In this document: in pieces, positions 22,601 to 32,460 of the stretch
Layout of the letters: each line of letters opens with the position of its first letter
Numbering within the stretch: position 1 is the first letter of the stretch
Translations under genes and position numbers: made by a program
The notes under the pieces: generated by a model
What the model saw: only the letters and a program-made list of their open reading frames with translations
What the model was told of the DNA's origin: nothing
Databases searched by the model: none
From: Planococcus citri
Lineage: Eukaryota > Arthropoda > Insecta > Hemiptera > Pseudococcidae
Assembly (NCBI RefSeq): GCF_950023065.1
Contig: NC_088681.1
Span: 9,238,001-9,302,000 of the forward strand
DNA: 64,000 nucleotides
Direction of reading: 5' to 3'

Positions 22601-23695
22601 TGAGCGATTTCATGTCCACTTCAGAGCTAATGAAACGAAGAATATCCGACATAAGTAATTTACTTTCTCGCAGAAGTGCAGAACAAGATACTGCAGAGCA
22701 ATCGATACCAGATGACATGTCATCATTTTGTAGTAAATTAAATAGAATTGTCCGTCTAAGGCATGACAGCTATTCGATAGATGGTTCATCCTCTCATGTC
22801 AAAAGACCAAAATTTCGAATATCTTATCTTAGTCGAGATGTACCACTCGCCTCAACTCCACCTTTACACGCTGATCTTCTAAACTATTTACCATTTGGAG
22901 ATGAAACCATATCAACTCCAGTTTGGTCGTTTCAGAGAAACAATCCTTTCCATTCTGATCCCAGTTCACTCCGAAATTCTCCTGAGAGATTCGCTTCGCC
23001 TTCTTTGACGAGGAAACTTTTATCTAAATTTTTCAACGATTCTCTAGACTATGATATTTCTCCTACTCCTTCCACTTCGACGAATGGTTTGCCGAAGGAT
23101 AAAATAACGGGAATTATTTCCTAATTTTTAAGTACGTTTTTGAATTATACATTATTTTCTATAAGTTGTTTTAAATGTAGGTACATACCTATTGCGAAAA
23201 GAAATAATTCAAAGAACCTTTTTACACCGGAAAATAAAATATACATATTATACCACTATGTTAAAGACTACCAATTAGATCTTTGAATTGTAGGTCCCTG
23301 CAGATACTTGCTCAAATTTCAGTTTCATTACACTAGAATACCACCTACTTCTATCTACATACCTACTTTCTTTTAGGCCTACCAATCATAATGTTGGATT
23401 AGATTATTTCATGTACCTATGTAAAATGATATTTTCATAAATTATTTTAAAATTTTATTTCTTGCTTTTTTAAACAAGTTACCCACATAACGCGTTTGTT
23501 TGATATATATTCAGGAGCCGCATGACTGGTGCAGATGCTGTGAACCATAAATGGCTGAAAAATGCTGGAGAGATTACCTTGAGTAAAGCCAAGCTGAAGA
23601 AATATGTGACCAAGAAACGCTGGGTTAAAGCAGCCAATACCATAATCGCATTACAAAGGATGGGAGCCAAGTTGGAAGATGATGAAGCACCTTAG
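4374..23695 (+). CDS. Myosin light chain kinase-like Ser/Thr kinase, gene span with two alternative 3' ends
   Basis: Coding exons are 4374-4462, 10612-10815, 11114-11255, 11358-11557 and 11708-11860, then either 23515-23695 (322 aa) or 19767-23124 (1381 aa). Both sums divide by three and end at a stop. CaM-kinase-group kinases of this type phosphorylate myosin regulatory light chain or other cytoskeletal targets using ATP. Catalytic marks are complete: glycine loop GRGKFG at 29-34, ATP lysine K51 (AAKF), alpha-C glutamate E67, catalytic D143 in HLDMKPEN (HLD rather than HRD, as usual in MLCKs), DFG at 163-165 and APE at 187-189. The 322-residue form ends in an MLCK-type calmodulin-binding helix. 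No Ig or Fn3 domains are visible, unlike the giant insect stretchin-MLCK. If 4372 follows a true splice acceptor (TTACAG), further upstream exons may exist. The exact orthologue is not certain. Confidence 0.9.
4773..4786. promoter_or_regulatory. Candidate NRF1/Ewg-type promoter site
   Basis: The palindromic core GCGCACGCGC at 4775-4784 fits the NRF1 consensus GCGCANGCGC. It lies about 150 bp upstream of the PSMD13 leader exon donor and is a local CpG-rich spot in AT-rich DNA. It may serve PSMD13, the divergent kinase, or both. Inference from motif and place only. Confidence 0.4.
4910..5132. mobile_element. Near-perfect hairpin MITE, hAT-like, with 8-bp target duplication
   Basis: The arms 4910-5009 and 5034-5132 are exact reverse complements apart from the length of one A/T run (about 11 versus 22) and enclose a ~24-base loop. 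The ends read TGAGGAGCTTGG and CCAAGCTCCTCA. The octamer TTTTAATT occurs immediately outside both ends (4902-4909 and 5133-5140), as expected for an 8-bp target-site duplication typical of the hAT superfamily. No coding capacity. It sits in kinase intron 1, upstream of PSMD13. The unmutated arms suggest a recent insertion. Confidence 0.92.
5141..6555. other. Kinase intron 1, non-repeat part
   Basis: Intron sequence with no exon I can join in frame. It includes a short (GAC)n run near 5453-5468 and a C run near 6187. Short open frames on both strands at 5167-5425 overlap each other in low-complexity AT-rich sequence and have no family resemblance. Confidence 0.5.
6560..10480 (-). repeat. ~133-bp tandem satellite inside kinase intron 1
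   Basis: Phrases 'gaagaattttgagccca', 'gtgccttgtgacctatc' and 'aaagaattcgaatatcttt' recur about every 133 bp. Units between about 7170 and 9010 are nearly identical. Those at 6560-7170 and 9010-10480 are the same theme heavily decayed. The marker 'atcatcatgatcc' recurs near 7686, 8084, 8350 and 8748 (spacing about 398, 266 and 398), showing alternating two- and three-unit blocks. Minus-strand frames of 71-160 residues with a repeated LKTSFNKDIRILCKIL theme are a by-product and not genes. Confidence 0.9.
10612..10815 (+). CDS. Kinase exon 2: N-lobe
   Basis: Acceptor TTTCAG at 10606-10611 and donor GTAAGT at 10816. It encodes the glycine loop, the AAKF lysine (K51 of the assembled protein), the alpha-C helix with E67 and the strand MCVVLEL that leads to the hinge. 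It is preceded by about 130 bp of non-repeat intron after the satellite. Confidence 0.92.
11114..11255 (+). CDS. Kinase exon 3: hinge to catalytic loop
   Basis: Acceptor TTTACAG and donor AAA|GTAATA. It encodes LIEGGELFERVID, helices D and E and the start of the catalytic loop ending HLDMK, with catalytic D143 and K145. It ends in phase 0. Confidence 0.92.
11358..11557 (+). CDS. Kinase exon 4: DFG, activation loop and APE
   Basis: Acceptor ATTTAAG (a weak pyrimidine tract) and donor GTGAGT. It begins PENILCL directly after HLDMK, carries IDFGLARKY, then GTPEFVAPEVV and TDMWSVGVICYVL. The frame joins exactly to exons 3 and 5. Confidence 0.92.
11708..11860 (+). CDS. Kinase exon 5: C-lobe helices to KDRE
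   Basis: Acceptor TTTCCAG and donor GA|GTAAGA. It encodes LLSGLSPFMGETDVQT and ends KLLLKDR plus two bases. Either terminal exon supplies the third base as G, restoring the E of KDRE and running into an RM...H(K/R)WL helix. This shared phase shows that the two 3' exons are alternatives. Confidence 0.92.
12084..15214. mobile_element. Foldback-type element, 3.1-kb inverted repeat with internal tandem repeats
   Basis: The sequence from TAGTCCAGGAAAA (12084) inward is repeated in reverse complement ending TTTTCCTGGACTA (15214). Similarity extends almost to the centre: 'tctcgtagaa' with 'acagcacatgg' at about 13814 pairs with 'ccatgtgctgtag' near 14080. This leaves a unique spacer of only about 130 bp (roughly 13894-14024). 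The left arm is longer because it holds about six copies of a ~143-bp unit against about two in the right arm. Long arms with inner tandem repeats and no visible transposase resemble Drosophila FB/Galileo-type foldback elements. I could not define a clean target duplication. It lies in kinase intron 5. Confidence 0.85.
12904..13765 (+). repeat. ~143-bp tandem repeat in left foldback arm
   Basis: The phrase 'ggtgtcgttttcatatg' or a close variant begins at about 12904, 13043, 13187, 13329, 13471 and 13614, with a weaker start near 13761, a spacing of 139-147 bp. Each unit continues 'gattcgatacc', 'gagcac', 'atgacctcag', 'tctgccacactcacc' and a C-rich run. The same unit appears about twice, inverted, at roughly 14095-14390. 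Confidence 0.9.
15215..16400. other. Kinase intron 5, non-repeat part
   Basis: AT-rich intron with a short (AC)n run near 15990. No exon, RNA or repeat of note is seen. Confidence 0.45.
16400..19200. repeat. Old AT-rich tandem region, roughly 110-130-bp theme
   Basis: Phrases such as 'aaaatcaataaaaattac', 'tgaaattttagtgaaattt', 'gcatgaaaaagtg' and 'taaaatgatgtaaaaac' recur near 16525, 17960, 18410 and 18870, with other weaker copies. This suggests a degenerate tandem array. It is interrupted by a TIR element at 16731-17638. Long minus-strand frames here are phenylalanine-rich low complexity and not genes. Confidence 0.5.
16731..17638. mobile_element. Non-autonomous TIR element (~0.9 kb), TA target
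   Basis: The left end TAGGGTAAATGTGCC at 16731 continues AAGTTTGCGC and is exactly matched in reverse complement at 17613-17638, a 26-bp identity including the flanking TA. With TA as the target duplication the element is GGGTAAAT...ATTTACCC. Related motifs (CTTAGG, TTGCGCA) recur inside each end near 16917-16970 and 17595. No transposase is recognisable; the 119-residue minus-strand frame inside is F/N/K-rich and unlike any family I know. A TA target hints at Tc1/mariner-type mobilisation, which is inference. Confidence 0.85.
19201..19766. other. 3' end of kinase intron 5
   Basis: Intron sequence with an (AC)n/A run near 19460. It ends in a pyrimidine-rich stretch and acceptor TTCTTAG at 19760-19766. 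The open frame continues upstream to 19717, but the sequence before 19767 does not join the kinase in a sensible way and is taken as intron. Confidence 0.55.
19767..23124 (+). CDS. Kinase alternative terminal exon A: last kinase helix plus 1.1-kb-residue KSP-repeat tail
   Basis: A 3358-base exon. Its first base completes the E of KDRE, followed by QRMSATECLSHRWLQ, which is the last kinase helix. After RRKPP comes a tail of about 1100 residues rich in S, P, T and K. Between about residues 505 and 1000 of the assembled protein there are eight imperfect copies of a ~26-residue core of the form KKSPSTSP.PLKK followed by KTPSPTIKDQ, spaced mostly 60-75 residues apart. The C-terminal part has KLSDFMSTSELMKRRISDIS and many SP sites but no domain I recognise. 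There is no calmodulin-binding helix. KSP/TPSP motifs are typical of proline-directed phosphorylation and of microtubule- or filament-associated tails, so a cytoskeletal role is an inference. Confidence 0.9.
23233..23238 (+). terminator. Poly(A) signal for long kinase isoform
   Basis: AATAAA about 110 bases after the stop at 23122-23124 and before the next exon at 23515. It could end transcripts that use exon 19767-23124. Confidence 0.6.
23515..23695 (+). CDS. Kinase alternative terminal exon B: calmodulin-binding C-terminus
   Basis: Acceptor TATTCAG at 23508-23514. The first base completes the E of KDRE, followed by SRMTGADAVNHKWLK, the counterpart of RMSATECLSHRWLQ in exon A. It then encodes LSKAKLKKYVTKKRW and VKAANTIIALQRMGAK and stops at TAG 23693-23695. 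The basic amphipathic stretch (residues 289-312 of the 322-residue form) with W299, I306 and M312 in 1-8-14 spacing matches the MLCK calmodulin-binding and autoinhibitory segment. Binding of Ca2+/calmodulin there is known in the family to release the active site. This exon gives the Ca2+-regulated form. Confidence 0.93.
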
Positions 23696-23801
23696 CGTTA
23701 TTTATTTTCAATAAGTTGATATTATAAGTTGTTTTTTTTCTTTTTGTTTTTGTTTCTATAAAGTTCTAAGATCATTTATACCTTAAATTGTTTCGGAAAA
23801 A

Positions 23802-23807
23802 AATAAA
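23802..23807 (+). terminator. Poly(A) signal for short kinase isoform
   Basis: AATAAA about 105 bases after the stop at 23693-23695, with overlapping AATAAA-like repeats. Position and motif only. Confidence 0.6.
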
Positions 23808-23839
23808 ATAAACGCATTTAGAATTTTGCTATAATATCG

Positions 23840-24264
23840 ACTATGTTAAGGACCACCTTTGAAATTTAAAAAATTGAAGATTGAGAAGAGTGGGTACCTA
23901 TAACAGAAAAAATATCGTAATTTTTTGGAGAAAAAACGTTTAGTTTCAAATCGAGTCAACATTTGCGCCAAAAAAGTTTTTTTTTTCGGAGCCAGATTCA
24001 CACCAGAGTGATTTGCTTCTGCTGGAAGTCACCCATTTTCGAATCCAAAATTAGGCAAAAACATTGATTTCAAAAAGGTGCATTTTTCATGTCATTTTCT
24101 GACTGATTTGAGGTACCTGAGCATGGAATTGAAGTTGAAATTATTTGCAGATTTGTTAAGAAGATTTTTTCAGCACTAAATGGAGTCTTTAGAAAAAATT
24201 GACACCGGATTCAAACTCAACGACCTTGAATTAGATGGAAATGACAATCCAAAACGAAAAAGGT
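23840..24264. other. Intergenic spacer after the kinase gene
   Basis: No open frame with family resemblance, no RNA gene and no clear repeat is visible. Confidence 0.45.
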
Positions 24265-25213
24265 TACCGTGACACGGGGTAATTTCGGCTACTTTTCGGG
24301 GTTTTTTCTCCACAGACCCTGCAATTTTGGGGAAGGGGGGCTGAAAATTCAAACTTAAGATACTTCTAACACCTATTAATGAATGACGTTGTTACATTTT
24401 ACTCACCTCAATTACTCTGCTCCTGACATTGATTTGAATAGTGGCCGGAATTACCCCTCAAAACGGGGGAATTCCGGCCACCTTACTGTTTTTTCGAATA
24501 ATTGAAAAAATGATACCACCATCTTACTGGAAATTTAATTTACAACAAAAAGGTATCACCACTTTTTGCCTATCTTCAATCCTGTGGACGCTATTGTCGC
24601 TATTCAAAGAATTCTTGACTTCATTTTTTTTTTAGGAAAATTTTTTCATTTTTTCTTGAAATTGATATTTCTCCTCCAGTTTTGAAGATACCAAAAATAT
24701 GCCAAGAACCTTTTTTGTAGGAAATTAAATTTCCTACAAAATGGTTTTTACACATTTTCGATATCTTCAAAATTGAAAGAGCTGAGAAGAAAAAAAGGAA
24801 AAAAATGTACAAAATCTTACTATGACTTTTTTATAAAGAATAGCCGTAAAAATCGCAAAAGTCAATTAATCGGGATGTTTTTTTCGCTAAAAGTTACTAG
24901 AATATTGGGCGTTCAACTGTACCTCCTTCATTTATTCCAAAACTTTTTTCAAAATATATTCCCAAACAAAGTTATTTCCATTATCTAAATTATCAAAATA
25001 TGAACATCAAAACATCATGATCCATAGAACGTATAAATAAAATAGATTTGGTCATCATAGCACATAGATATACTATTTAAGATCTCCTCTTTCGATTGCA
25101 ACCTGTGGCAAGTTCGTAACACCAACAGTAGGAGCTCTAGTGCAAGAATTAGTTGGAAAAACAGGAATGGCCGGAATTACCCCGGGTGTCCGAAATTACC
25201 CCAGATGACGGTA
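24265..25213. mobile_element. TIR element (~0.95 kb) with internal palindrome, TA target
   Basis: The left end, TA then CCGTGACACGGGGTAATTTC at 24265, is mirrored at the right end, which reads GAAATTACCCCAGATGACGG then TA (25192-25213). TIRs agree at 18 of 22 positions, and TA flanks both ends. Related GGAATTACCCC text repeats near the right end (25174). An internal hairpin, GTGGCCGGAATTACCCC / GGGGGAATTCCGGCCAC, lies at about 24441-24480. No transposase is seen. It is probably a non-autonomous Tc1/mariner-like element, which is inference from the TA target. Confidence 0.8.
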
Positions 25214-25317
25214 CTATGATGTATAATCTACTCAACAAGTTGCAAACGATGCCGGGATTTTCAACTGTCCTGTTAATAAAATTGCATAACCAGTTTGCCG
25301 TAAATACGATGCGTATA

Positions 25318-25515
25318 TTTTTTGAAAAATAGAAACCTTGATTTTGAGAGAAAACCAATTCGAAATTTGTGTACAAGGTTTGAGTTTTTTATGACGATTT
25401 CTGGCCAATTCGAGGTACCCGAAATGAACCCCAGATTTGCACTCGGTGACCCCAATATAATCAAAATTTGTATATCAAGTCGATTTTCGTTAAAAATAAA
25501 AAATAAAAAAAATGT
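25318..25515 (+). repeat. Dispersed repeat copy, left flank of the 36-kb array
   Basis: The segment with 'cagatttgcactcggtgacc' is similar, in the same orientation, to 'cagatttggactcggcgacc' at about 62590 on the other side of the array. Resemblance extends from about 'acgatttctggccaa' to the 'cgattttcgttaaaaa' tail. The level of identity was not computed. Confidence 0.5.
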
Positions 25516-28481
25516 TAGTCTGGAAAGACCAGGTTTTCAGCCTATTGACTTGTCTGTATAACTTCTCAAGGTCGGTCGGTGTGAACGAGTGCTCAGAGAT
25601 GTTCGGGTTTGTTTGGGAAAATTCAGGTGTGTGAACGAGTGCTCAGAGATGTTTGAGTGTGTTTAGAAAAATTCAGGTGCAAGAACGAGTGCTCTGAGAT
25701 GTTCGGGTGTGTTTGGGAAAATTCAGGGGTGTGAATGCGTGCTCAGAGATGTTGGGGAAGAGTACTCAGAGATGTTCGGGTCAGTTTGGGAAAATCCAGG
25801 GGTGTGAATGCATGCTCAGAGATGTTCGGGTGTGTTTGGGAAAATTCAGGGGAGTGAATGCGTGCTCAGAGATGTGGGGGCAAGTGCTCAGAGATGTTCG
25901 GGTGAGTTTGAGAAAATTCAGGGGTGTGAATGCATGCTCAGAGATGTTCGGGTGTGTTTGAGAAAATTCAGAGGTGTGAATGCATGCTCAGAGATGTTCG
26001 GGTGTGTTTGGGAAAATTCAGGGGTGTGAATGCATGCTCAGAGATGTTCGGGTGTGTTTGAGAAAATTCAGGTGTGTGAATGCATGCTCAGAGATGTTCG
26101 GGCGTGTTTGGGAAAATTCAGGGGAGTGAATGCGTGCTCAGAGATGTGGGGGCGAGTGCTCAGAGATGTTCGGGTGAGTTTGAGAAAATTCAGGGGTGTG
26201 AATGCATGATAAGGGACGTTCGGGTGTGTTTGGGAAAATTCAGGGGTGTGAATGCATGCTCAGAGATGTTTGGGTGTGTTTGGGAAAATTCAGGGGAGTG
26301 AATGCGTGCTCAGAGATGTGGGGGCAAGTGCTCAGAGATATTCGGGTGAGTTTGAGAAAATTCAGGGGTGTGAATGCATGCTCAGAGATGTTCGGGTGTG
26401 CTTGGGAAAATTCAGGGGTGTGAATGCATGCTCAGAGATGTTCGGGTGTGTTTGGGAAAATTCAGGGGTGTGAATGCATGCTGAGAGATGTTCGGGTGTG
26501 TTTGGGAAAATTCAGGGGAGTGAATGCGTGCTCAGAGATGTTGGGGACGAGTGCTAAGAGATGTTCGGGTGAGTTTGAGAAAATTCAGGGGTGTGAATGA
26601 ATGCTCAGAGATGTTCGGGTGTGTTTAAGAAAATTCAGGGGTGTGAATGCATGCTCAGAGATGTTCGGGTGTGTTTGAGAAAATTCAGGGGTGTGAATGC
26701 ATGCTCAGAGATGTTCGGGTGTGTTTGGGAAAATTCAGGGGTGTGAATGCATGCTCAGAGATGTACGGGTGTGTTTGAGAAAATTCAGGGGTGTGAATGC
26801 ATCCTCTGAGATGTTCGGGTGTGTTTGGGAAAATTCAGGGGAGTGAATGCATGCTCAGAGATGTTCGGGTGTGTTTGAGAAAATTCAGGGGTGTGAATGC
26901 ATGCTCAGAGATGTTCGGGTGTGTTTGGGAAAATTCAGGGGTGTGAATGCATGCTCAGAGATGTACGGGTGTGTTTGAGAAAATTCAGGGGTGTGAATGC
27001 ATCCTCTGAGATGTTCGGGTGTGTTTGGGAAAATTCAGGGGAGTGAATGCGTGCTCAGAGATGTTCGGGTGTGCTTGGGAAAATTCAGGGGTGTGAATGC
27101 ATGATCAGAGATGTTCGGGTGTGTTTGGGAAAATTCAGGGGAGTGAATGCGTGCTCAGAGATGTTGGGGATGTGTGCTCAGAGATGTTCGGGTGAGTTTG
27201 AGAAAATTCAGGGGTGTGAATGCATGAAAAGGGACGTTCGGGTGAGTTTGGGAAAATTCAGGGGTGTGAATGCATGCTCAGAGATGTTCAGGTGTGTTTG
27301 GGAAAATTCAGGGGTGTGAATGCATGCTCAGAGATGTTCTGGTGTGTTTGAGAAAATTCAGGTGTGTGAATGCATGCTCAGAGATGTTCGGGTGTGTTTG
27401 GGAAAATTCAGGGGAGTGAATGCGTGCTCAGAGATGTGGGGGCGAGTGCTCAGAGATGTTCGGGTGAGTTTGAGAAAATTCAGGGGTGTGAATGCATGAT
27501 AAGGGACGTTCGGGTGTGTTTGGGAAAATTCAGGGGAGTGAATGCATGCTCAGAGATGTTCGGGTGTGCTTGGGAAAATTCAGGGGTGTGAATGCATGCT
27601 CAGAGATGTTCGGGTGTGTTTGGGAAAATTCAGGGGTGTGAATGCATGATAAGGGACGTTCGGGTGTGTTTGGGAAAATCCAGGGGTGTGAATGCATGCT
27701 CAGAGATGTTCGGGTGTGTTTGGGAAAATTCAGGGGTGTGAATGCTTGATAAGGGACGTTCGGGTGTGTTTGGGAAAATTCAGGGGTGTGAATGCATGAT
27801 AAGGGACGTTCGGGTGTGTTTGGGAAAATTCAGGGGAGTGAATGCGTGCTCAGAGATGTGGGGGCAAGTGCTCAGAGATGTTGGGGTGAGTTTGAGAAAA
27901 TTCAGGGGTGTGAATGCATGCTCAGAGATGTTTGGGTGTGCTTGGGAAAATTCAGGGGAGTGAATGCGTGCTCAGAGATGTTGGGGACGAGTGCTCAGAG
28001 ATGTTCGGGTGAGTTTGAGAAAATTCAGGGGTGTGAATGCATGCTCAGAGATGTTCAGGTGTGTTTAAGAAAATTCAGGGGTGTGAATGCATGCTCAGAG
28101 ATGTTTGGGTGTGCTTGGGAAAATTCAGGGGTGTGAATGCATGATAAGGGACGTTCGGGTGTGTTTGGGAAAATTCAGGGGTGTGAATGCATGCTCAGAT
28201 ATGTTCGGGTGTGTTTGGGAAAATTCAGGGGAGTGAATGCGTGCTCAGAGATGTGGGGGCGAGTGCTCAGAGATGTTTGGGTGAGTTTGAGAAAATTCAG
28301 GGGTGTGAATGCATGCTCAGAGATGTTCGGGTGTGCTTGGGAAAATTCAGGGGTGTGAATGCATGCTCAGAGATGTTCGGGTGTGTTTGGGAAAATTCAG
28401 GGGTGTGAATGCGTGCTCAGAGATGTTGAGGACGAGTGCTCAGAGATGTTGGGGTGAGTTTGAGAAAATTCAGGGGTGTGA

Positions 28482-31000
28482 ATGCATGATCAGAGATGTT
28501 CGGGTGTGCTTGGGAAAATTCAGGGGTGTGAATGCATGCTCAGAGATGTTCGGTTGTGTTTGAGAAAATTCAGGGGTGTGAATGCGTGCTCAGAGATGTT
28601 GGGGACGAGTACTCAGAGATGTTCGGGTGAGTTTGGGCAAATTCAGGGGTGTGAATGCGTGCTCGGTGATGTTTGGGTGTGTTTTGGAAAATTCAGGGGT
28701 GTGAATGCGTGCTCAGAGATGTTCTGGTGTGTTTGGGAAAATTCAGGGGTGTGAATGCATGCTCAGAGATATTCGGGTGTGTTTGGGAAAAATCAGGTGT
28801 GTGAATGCATGCTTAGAGATGTTCGGGTGTGTTTGAGAAAATTCAGGGGTGTGAACGCATGCTCAGAGATGTTCGGGTGTGTTTGGGAAAATTCAGGGGA
28901 GTGAATGCGTGCTCAGAGATGTGGGGGCGAGTGCTCAGAGATGTTCGGGTGAGTTTGAGAAAATTCAGGGGTGTGAATGCATGATAAGGGACGTTCGGGT
29001 GTGTTTGGGAAAATTCAGGGGAGTGAATGCATGCTCAGAGATGTTTGGGTGTGCTTGGGAAAATTCAGGGGTGTGAATGCATGCTCAGAGATGTTCGGGT
29101 GTGTTTGGGAAAATTCAGGGGTGTGAATGCATGATAAGGGACGTTCGGGTGTGTTTGGGAAAATCCAGGGGTGTGAATGCATGCTCAGAGATGTTCGGGT
29201 GTGTTTGGGAAAATTCAGGGGTGTGAATGCTTGATAAGGGACGTTCGGGTGTGTTTGGGAAAATTCAGGGGTGTGAATGCATGATAAGGGACGTTCGGGT
29301 GTGTTTGGGAAAATTCAGGGGAGTGAATGCGTGCTCAGAGATGTGGGGGCAAGTGCTCAGAGATGTTGGGGTGAGTTTGAGAAAATTCAGGGGTGTGAAT
29401 GCATGCTCAGAGATGTTTGGGTGTGCTTGGGAAAATTCAGGGGTGTGAATGCATGCTCAGAGATGTTCGGGTGTGTTTGGGAAAATTCAGGGGAGTGAAT
29501 GCGTGCTAAGAGATGTTGGGGACGAGTGCTCAGAGATGTTCGGGTGAGTTTGAGAAAATTCAGGGGTGTGAATGCATGCTCAGAGATGTTCGGGTGTGTT
29601 TAAGAAAATTCAGGGGTGTGAATGCATGATAAGGGACGTTCGGGTGTGTTTGGGAGAATTCAGGGATGTGAATGCATGCTCAGAGATGTTCGGGTGTGTT
29701 TGGGAAAATTCAGGGGTGTGAATGCATGCTCAGAGATGTTCGGGTGTGTTTGAGAAAATTCAGGGGTGTGAATGCATGCTCAGAGATGTTCGGGTGTGTT
29801 TGGGAAAATTCAGGGGTGTGAATGCATGCTCAGAGATGTTCGGGTGTGTTTGGGAAAATTCAGGGGAGTGAATGCGTGCTCAGAGATGTGGGGGCAAGTG
29901 CTCAGAGATGTTCGGGTGAGTTTGAGAAAATTCAGGGGTGTGAATGCATGCTCAGAGATGTTCGGGTGTGGTTGGGAAAATTCAGGGGAGTGAATGCGTG
30001 CTCAGAGATGTTGGGGACGAGTGCTCAGAGATGTTCGGGTGAGTTTGAGAAAATTCAGGGGTGTGAATGCATGCTCAGAGATGTTCAGGTGTGTTTAAGA
30101 AAATTCAGGGGTGTGAATGCATGCTCAGAGATGTTTGGGTGTGCTTGGGAAAATTCAGGGGTGTGAATGCATGATAAGGGACGTTCGGGTGTGTTTGGGA
30201 AAATTCAGGGGTGTGAATGCATGCTCAGATATGTTCGGGTGTGTTTGGGAAAATTCAGGGGAGTGAATGCGTGCTCAGAGATGTGGGGGCGAGTGCTCAG
30301 AGATGTTTGGGTGAGTTTGAGAAAATTCAGGGGTGTGAATGCATGCTCAGAGATGTTCGGGTGTGCTTGGGAAAATTCAGGGGTGTGAATGCATGCTCAG
30401 AGATGTTCGGGTGTGTTTGGGAAAATTCAGGGGTGTGAATGCGTGCTCAGAGATGTTGAGGACGAGTGCTCAGAGATGTTGGGGTGAGTTTGAGAAAATT
30501 CAGGGGTGTGAATGCATGATCAGAGATGTTCGGGTGTGCTTGGGAAAATTCAGGGGTGTGAATGCATGCTCAGAGATGTTCGGTTGTGTTTGAGAAAATT
30601 CAGGGGTGTGAATGCGTGCTCAGAGATGTTGGGGACGAGTACTCAGAGATGTTCGGGTGAGTTTGGGCAAATTCAGGGGTGTGAATGCGTGCTCGGTGAT
30701 GTTTGGGTGTGTTTTGGAAAATTCAGGGGTGTGAATGCGTGCTCAGAGATGTTCTGGTGTGTTTGGGAAAATTCAGGGGTGTGAATGCATGCTCAGAGAT
30801 ATTCAGGTGTGTTTGGGAAAAATCAGGTGTGTGAATGCATGCTTAGAGATGTTCGGGTGTGTTTGAGAAAATTCAGGGGTGTGAACGCATGCTCAGAGAT
30901 GTTTGGGTGTGTTTAAGAAAATTCAGGGGTGTGAATGCGTGCTCAGAGATGTTGGGGACGAGTGCTCAGAGATGTTGGGGTGAGTTTGAGAAAATTCAGG
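28482..31000 (+). repeat. Left edge modules of the array (2,030-bp and 1,485-bp duplications)
   Basis: Marker phrases 'gctcggtgatgttt', 'gttttggaaaattc' and 'gagatattc', with 'gcttagagatg' after them, occur near 28670-28815 and again near 30700-30845, an offset of 2,030 bp. The text at 27.4-27.96 kb reappears 1,485 bp further on at 28.9-29.45 kb. The same markers return only at 59.0-61.6 kb. Confidence 0.85.
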
Positions 31001-32460
31001 GGTGTGAATGCATGCTCAGAGATGTTCGGGTGTGCTTGGGAAAATTCAGGGGTGTGAATGCATGCTCAGAGATGTTCGGGTGTGTTTGGGAAAATTCAGG
31101 GGAGTGAATGCGTGCTCAGAGATGTGGGAGCAAGTGCTCAGAGATGTTCGGGTGAGTTTGAGAAAATTCAGGGGTGTGAATGCATGCTCAGAGATGTTCG
31201 GGTGTGCTTGGGAAAATTCAGGGGTGTGAATGCATGATCAGAGATGTTCGGGTGTGTTTGGGAAAATTCAGGGGAGTGAATGCGTGCTCAGAGATGTTGG
31301 GGATGAGTGCTCAGAGATGTTCGGGTGAGTTTGAGAAAATGCAGGGGTGTGAATGCATGAAAAGGGACGTTCGGGTGAGTTTGGGAAAATTCAGGGGTGT
31401 GAATGCATGCTCAGAGATGTTCGGGTGTGTTTGAGAAAATTCAGGTGTGTGAATGCATGCTCAGAGATGTTCGGGTGTGTTTGGGAAAATTCAGGGGAGT
31501 GAATGCGTGCTCAGAGATGTGGGGGCAAGTGCTCAGAGATGTTGGGGTGAGTTTGAGAAAATTCAGGGGTGTGAATGCATGCTCAGAGATGTTCGGGTGT
31601 GCTTGGGAAAATTCAGGGGTGTGAATGCATGCTCAGAGATGTTCGGGTGTGTTTGGGAAAATTCAGGGGAGTGAAAGCGTGCTAAGAGATGTTGGGGACG
31701 AGTGCTCAGAGATGTTTGGGTGAGTTTGAGAAAATTCAGGGGTGTGAATGCATGCTCAGAGATGTTCGGGTGTGTTTAAGAAAAATCAGGGGTGTGAATA
31801 CATGATAAGGGACGTTCGGGTGTGTTTGGGAAAATTCAGGGATGTGAATGCATGCTCAGAGATGTTCGGGTGTGTTTGGGAAAATTCAGGGGTGTGAATG
31901 CATGCTCAGAGATGTTCGGGTGTGTTTGAGAAAATTCAGGGGTGTGAATGCATGCTCAGAGATGTTCAGGTGTGTTTGGGAAAATTCAGGGGTGTGAATG
32001 CATGCTCAGAGATGTTCGGGTGTGTTTGAGAAAATTCAGGGGTGTGAATGCATGCTCAGAGATGTTCGGGTGTGTTTGGGAAAATTCAGGGGAGAGAATG
32101 CGTGCTCAGAGATGTTGGGGACGAGTGCTCAGAGATGTTCGGGTGAGTTTGAGAAAATTCAGGGGTGTGAATGCATGCTCAGAGATGTTCGGGTGTGTTT
32201 AAGAAAATTCAGGGGTGTGAATGCATGATAAGGGACGTTCGGGTGTGTTTGGGAAAATTCAGGGATGTGAATGCATGTTCGGGTGTGTTTGGGAAAATTC
32301 AGGGGAGTGAATGCATGCTCAGAGATGTTCGGGTGTGTTTGAGAAAATTCAGGGGTGTGAATGCATGCTCAGAGATGTTCGGGTGTGTTTGGGAAAATTC
32401 AGGGGTGTGAATGCATGCTCAGAGATGTTCGGGTGAGTTTGAGAAAATTCAGGGGTGTGA

